A stretch of 62,749 bases of DNA from Scybalocola_A sp900557175. Lineage in GTDB: Bacteria; Bacillota; Clostridia; Lachnospirales; Lachnospiraceae. Location: the NCBI GenBank assembly GCA_937890745.1, contig CALADH010000048.1, positions 1 through 62,749 of the forward strand, read 5' to 3'. Positions within the stretch are counted from its first letter, which is position 1; each line of letters begins with the position of its first letter. A program made the position numbers and the translations under genes. The notes under the pieces are model-generated. The model ran no database searches. It saw only the letters and a list, made by a program, of their open reading frames with translations, and was not told the DNA's origin. Shown one piece after another: positions 60,033 through 62,749 of the stretch.

Positions 60033-61772
60033 TTATTTGATTTCTTCAATGCCGGTGATGTCCGGCTCAATAATCATGGAATAGTTTGTATGGTAGATGA
60101 CAAATCCAGGCGCGCCGCCGTTGACTTTTTTGACGTGCTTGCGCTGAATATAGTCAATTTCTACTTTTTTTGCGTCTCTTGCTTTAGAATAATAGGCTGC
60201 AAGCCGTGCCGCCTCCTCAAAGGTTAAGTCAGGAAGCTCTTTGCCTTCGGTTTTTACAACAACGTGGGAGCCGGGAATGTCTTTCGCATGAAACCACCAG
60301 TCGCCGCCGTTTGCAAAATCAAAGGTCAATTCTTCATTTTGAAAATTATTTTTTCCGACATACATATGGAAGCCGTCTGAGGAAATATAATGGAAAGGAC
60401 GGCTTGTGATTTTTTGTTTTTTACCTCTCGGCCCTTTGCGCTTAATATAACCATATTCTGTCAGCTCATCTTTAATCTGTGCAAGGTCTTCTTCATACAG
60501 TGCAATATCAAGCGCCGTACTTATAGATTCTAAATGCTCCAGCTCATTTTTGGAAGCAATAGTCAAATCAGAGAGCGCCTCATATGTACGTTTAAGTTTA
60601 TTATATTTGTCGAAATAGCGGACAGAATTTTCTCTTGCAGATAAATCCTTGTCGAGAGGAATTTTGACTTCCTCGTTTGTATAGTAATTCAGGCAGGAGA
60701 GTGTATCTGCACCTTCTGAAAGCTCATAGCCGTAGGTGTTAATCAGTTCACCGTAAATGCGGTACTTTTCCCGTTTTTCTGTGTCCTTCATCTGCTTAAG
60801 CTGCAGCTCATATTTTTTTCGCGTCCGTTCAAGTGCTGTTGTCACAATACGGCGCAAATCCGAGGACTTTTGACGGATGCGTGTCAGTGTACTCTTTGCG
60901 GCATAATAATATTCCAAAAGTGAGGATACGCTGTCAAAATGCTTTTGCTCAAAGCCGCTGTAAACCGACAGCCTTGTGCATGAAAATTCTGAAGGGGCGC
61001 CATCTTTAAAAATAACATTCGGATAAAAGCTGCCAGCTTCAATTTCCTTCATGAGAGACTCAAATGCGCCAAACAGACGGTGCATATCTTCTTCGGGGAG
61101 TGTGTTGGCACTTTTATCGCTGTCGATACATGCGCGGCTGCAAAGCTCTGTGGCAATCAGCGGGCTGAAGCCGGTCAGCGATGTGTAAATTGCTTTAAAA
61201 ACCGGCATCGGGCGGCTGCCGAGATGTGCTGAAAAATCAGCTTCGCTGATGGCCTTAGGATTCAGCTTGCCTTGTGTGTCCGGGATAAAATAGGCCCGTC
61301 CGGGAAGTACTTCTCGGACAGAGCTGACATTTAAGGAAATATGCTTGATACTGTCGATAATCGTACCGTCCGGATGACAGAAAATAATGTTGCTGTGTTT
61401 GCCCATCAGCTCGACAATAAGGCGCTTCCGGCATAAATCGCCCATCTCGTTTAAATGCTCAATTTCAAATTCAATAATACGCTCAAGACCGGGCTGGCTG
61501 ACAGAAAGAATTTTACCGCCGTTTAGGTGCTTTCGGAGAAGCATACAAAAATTCGGGGCAACGGCAGGATTTGCCTTTGTGTTTTCTGTAAAATAAGCCA
61601 GCGGCAGAGAGGCGCTTGCGGAAAGCAGCAGCCTGTAGTTGGTGCGTTCATTTTTTATTGTAATCATTAACTCATCGGCCTCCGGCTGATAAATTTTCTG
61701 AATCCGTCCGCCGGTTAAGGCACGGGAAAATTCATCGGTCAGGGCGGCGATGACAAGACCGTCAAAAGCCAT
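60033..61772 (-). CDS. rqcH: NFACT / RqcH ribosome quality control protein
   Basis: 579 residues from ATG 61772; GGAGG lies 9 bases upstream, while the ATG at 61787 overlaps that site. NFACT-N domain at the N-terminus (MAFDGLVIAALTDEFSRAL), helix-hairpin-helix (SLTGFSPLIATELCSRA), long coiled coil (about residues 280-430) and C-terminal NFACT-R with NDFAN-type WWFHAKDIPGSHVVVKTEG. In Bacillus RqcH adds alanine tails to stalled peptides on 50S subunits; older annotation calls the family fibronectin-binding. Full length, single gene. Confidence 0.92.
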   Translation of the reverse strand: MAFDGLVIAALTDEFSRALTGGRIQKIYQPEADELMITIKNERTNYRLLLSASASLPLAYFTENTKANPAVAPNFCMLLRKHLNGGKILSVSQPGLERIIEFEIEHLNEMGDLCRKRLIVELMGKHSNIIFCHPDGTIIDSIKHISLNVSSVREVLPGRAYFIPDTQGKLNPKAISEADFSAHLGSRPMPVFKAIYTSLTGFSPLIATELCSRACIDSDKSANTLPEEDMHRLFGAFESLMKEIEAGSFYPNVIFKDGAPSEFSCTRLSVYSGFEQKHFDSVSSLLEYYYAAKSTLTRIRQKSSDLRRIVTTALERTRKKYELQLKQMKDTEKREKYRIYGELINTYGYELSEGADTLSCLNYYTNEEVKIPLDKDLSARENSVRYFDKYNKLKRTYEALSDLTIASKNELEHLESISTALDIALYEEDLAQIKDELTEYGYIKRKGPRGKKQKITSRPFHYISSDGFHMYVGKNNFQNEELTFDFANGGDWWFHAKDIPGSHVVVKTEGKELPDLTFEEAARLAAYYSKARDAKKVEIDYIQRKHVKKVNGGAPGFVIYHTNYSMIIEPDITGIEEIK

Positions 61773-61928
61773 TGTTGTTACCTCCATGTTGTGTAATCAT
61801 ACGCCTATTATAGCATTTTTAAAGAAAGGGCGCAAAGCGTTCATAAAACTTTAACAAATCTTTAGCTTTGCTTTAAGTTAAATTTTCATTTTTTTGTTAC
61901 AATAAATGGCATAAAAGAGGTGATTGTT

Positions 61929-62561
61929 ATGAGAATTATTTTTCAGAATAATATGGTGATCGCAGAAAACAGAACAAAAAGAAGATCAGATGTAAGTGCT
62001 GATACGATCGTTGGGGCGGCCGTAAAACCGTATAGTTTTCTTTCACTTATAATTATATTTTTTTCAGTATCCTTTGCCGGCTGGGTGTGGGAAGTAACGC
62101 TGCATTTTATGACATCGGGCAACATTGTCAACAGAGGCACACTTCACGGACCGTGGCTGCCGATTTATGGTGCGGCTTCCGTTTTTCTTATTTTGTTTTT
62201 GAGAAATCATGCAAGACGTCCGGGAATACTTCTTGCAGAGACGATGACAGCCTGCGGACTTATTGAGTACATAACATCCGTTGTCCTTGAAGTTATTTTT
62301 AAGACGCGGTGGTGGGATTACAGCGATATGCCGTTAAATATTAACGGACGCATATGTGCCGGCGGACTTATTTTGTTCGGTATAGGCGGACTTGCGGTGA
62401 TTTATATTGCGGGTCCTCTGATCCGAAAAAAAACAGAGCATATTGATAAAAAGGCAGCGTTTATCTTTTGCGCAGCAGTCATGCTCATCTTTGCGGCCGA
62501 TGTCATTATATCATTCACAAACATAAGAACCGGCGCCGGAATTACAGCAATCGGGTATTAG
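61929..62561 (+). CDS. CmpB-type putative ABC transporter permease
   Basis: 210 residues from ATG 61929 (AAAGAGG 8 bases upstream); GTG 61920 is too close to the site. About five membrane segments. Family marks: SFAGWVWEVTLHF, NRGTLHGPWLPIYGAASV, LIEYITSVVLEVIF, TRWWDYSDMPLNINGRIC, matching the ABC_trans_CmpB family, common in Clostridia and of unknown function. No ATPase gene is beside it, so a role in transport is unproven. The first 30 residues are charged and cytoplasmic. Confidence 0.85.
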   Translation: MRIIFQNNMVIAENRTKRRSDVSADTIVGAAVKPYSFLSLIIIFFSVSFAGWVWEVTLHFMTSGNIVNRGTLHGPWLPIYGAASVFLILFLRNHARRPGILLAETMTACGLIEYITSVVLEVIFKTRWWDYSDMPLNINGRICAGGLILFGIGGLAVIYIAGPLIRKKTEHIDKKAAFIFCAAVMLIFAADVIISFTNIRTGAGITAIGY

Positions 62562-62588
62562 AAGGATGTATTTTAAATTAAGGTTTGT

Positions 62589-62644
62589 AAGTATGTTGTA
62601 AAATGCTTACAGCTGAATATTATAAGACGATTGGCAACATACTT
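62589..62644. other. Inverted repeat downstream of the last gene
   Basis: AAGTATGTTG (62589-62598) and CAACATACTT (62635-62644) are a perfect 10-bp pair 36 bases apart; GTAAG/CTTAC pairs inside the first arm compete with it. No T-run follows. It lies just upstream of the second repeat copy and may belong to the same element. Confidence 0.5.
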
Positions 62645-62668
62645 CCACTTAATATGCAGGTATAAGAT

Positions 62669-62749
62669 AGTAGATATCATACGCCTTTCCATATTTTCAG
62701 AAGATATCCATCTGCCATTGTCTAACAGTCGTATAGCATATGGAAACTT
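62669..62749. repeat. Dispersed repeat, copy 2 (cut by the window end)
   Basis: Ungapped match to 55-135, 68 of 81 positions identical by my count. The stem TTTCCATAT (62686-62694) with ATATGGAAA (62738-62746) is kept; G-to-T changes shift its register compared with copy 1. The window stops exactly where copy 1 continues into its 3' pairing arm. Confidence 0.75.

Noticed and set aside
1..62749. CRISPR arrays, prophage, insertion sequences, tRNA or rRNA genes
   Set aside because: No regularly spaced repeats, no integrase, transposase or phage structural genes, and no cloverleaf or rRNA-like sequence were seen on either strand.

Overview
The window looks like a chromosomal stretch from a spore-forming, Gram-positive anaerobe of the class Clostridia, most likely a Lachnospiraceae-type gut organism. 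The reasons are the protein families (IreB-RuvX-DUF1292, RNase J, YlbF, DUF1576, HAAS/DUF1700, CmpB-type permease), a complete spoIIIA operon with spoIVB, spo0A and sigK, strong GGAGG ribosome binding sites, and frequent TTG/GTG starts. The genus cannot be fixed from sequence reading alone. I see no tRNA, rRNA, CRISPR array, prophage, insertion sequence or transposase. Sixty-six protein genes are supported.

Layout. 1-400: no gene, but a rod-like imperfect hairpin of about 204 nt (104-307); the sequence of its 5' arm recurs at the last bases of the window. 404-8362: a DUF1576 membrane protein, then arginine biosynthesis (argG on the minus strand, argC-GNAT-argJ-argB-argD on the plus strand). 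8682-15272: small genes, uridine kinase and the uvrB-uvrA repair genes, with a LexA-type SOS box at the uvrB promoter. 15425-21065: a secreted coiled-coil M23 hydrolase, then prmA-rsmE-cysteine desulfurase-thiI. 21210-28485: an HPr-like protein without the active-site histidine (minus strand), then mtaB, ireB-ruvX-DUF1292-RNase J-ylbF-mltG-like-O-methyltransferase-U32 peptidase. 28552-31041: HAD hydrolase, esterase, and sigK without a pro-sequence. 31042-31923: an 880-bp gene-free region with a minus-strand lysine riboswitch that has no recognisable gene behind it, divergent from an NhaC-type antiporter. 33638-39583: YcxB-like protein, plsC, the aroE/aroD/aroK shikimate genes, yqeG, efp, threonine aldolase. 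39782-41870: a PadR-controlled envelope module. 42012-47238: spoIIIAA-AH. 47338-58414: the classical Firmicutes block asp23-nusB-xseAB-ispA-dxs-tlyA-nadK-argR-recN-spoIVB-spo0A. 58532-62561: glgA, the NFACT/RqcH protein (minus strand) and a CmpB-type membrane protein.

How the genes work together. Sporulation dominates: Spo0A starts the programme, the SpoIIIA complex builds the mother cell-forespore channel, SpoIVB is the forespore signalling protease, and SigK is the late mother-cell sigma factor. The organism keeps spoIVB although its SigK lacks the leader that SpoIVB signalling helps remove in Bacillus. ArgR, encoded beside recN, is the probable regulator of the arg genes at the other end of the window. 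IspA and Dxs supply isoprenoids.

The most noteworthy items are the apparently orphan lysine riboswitch, whose terminator shares its 5' arm with the aptamer closing helix (predicting a lysine-ON switch that makes a small RNA), and the rod-like hairpin element whose 5' arm is partly repeated at the opposite end.
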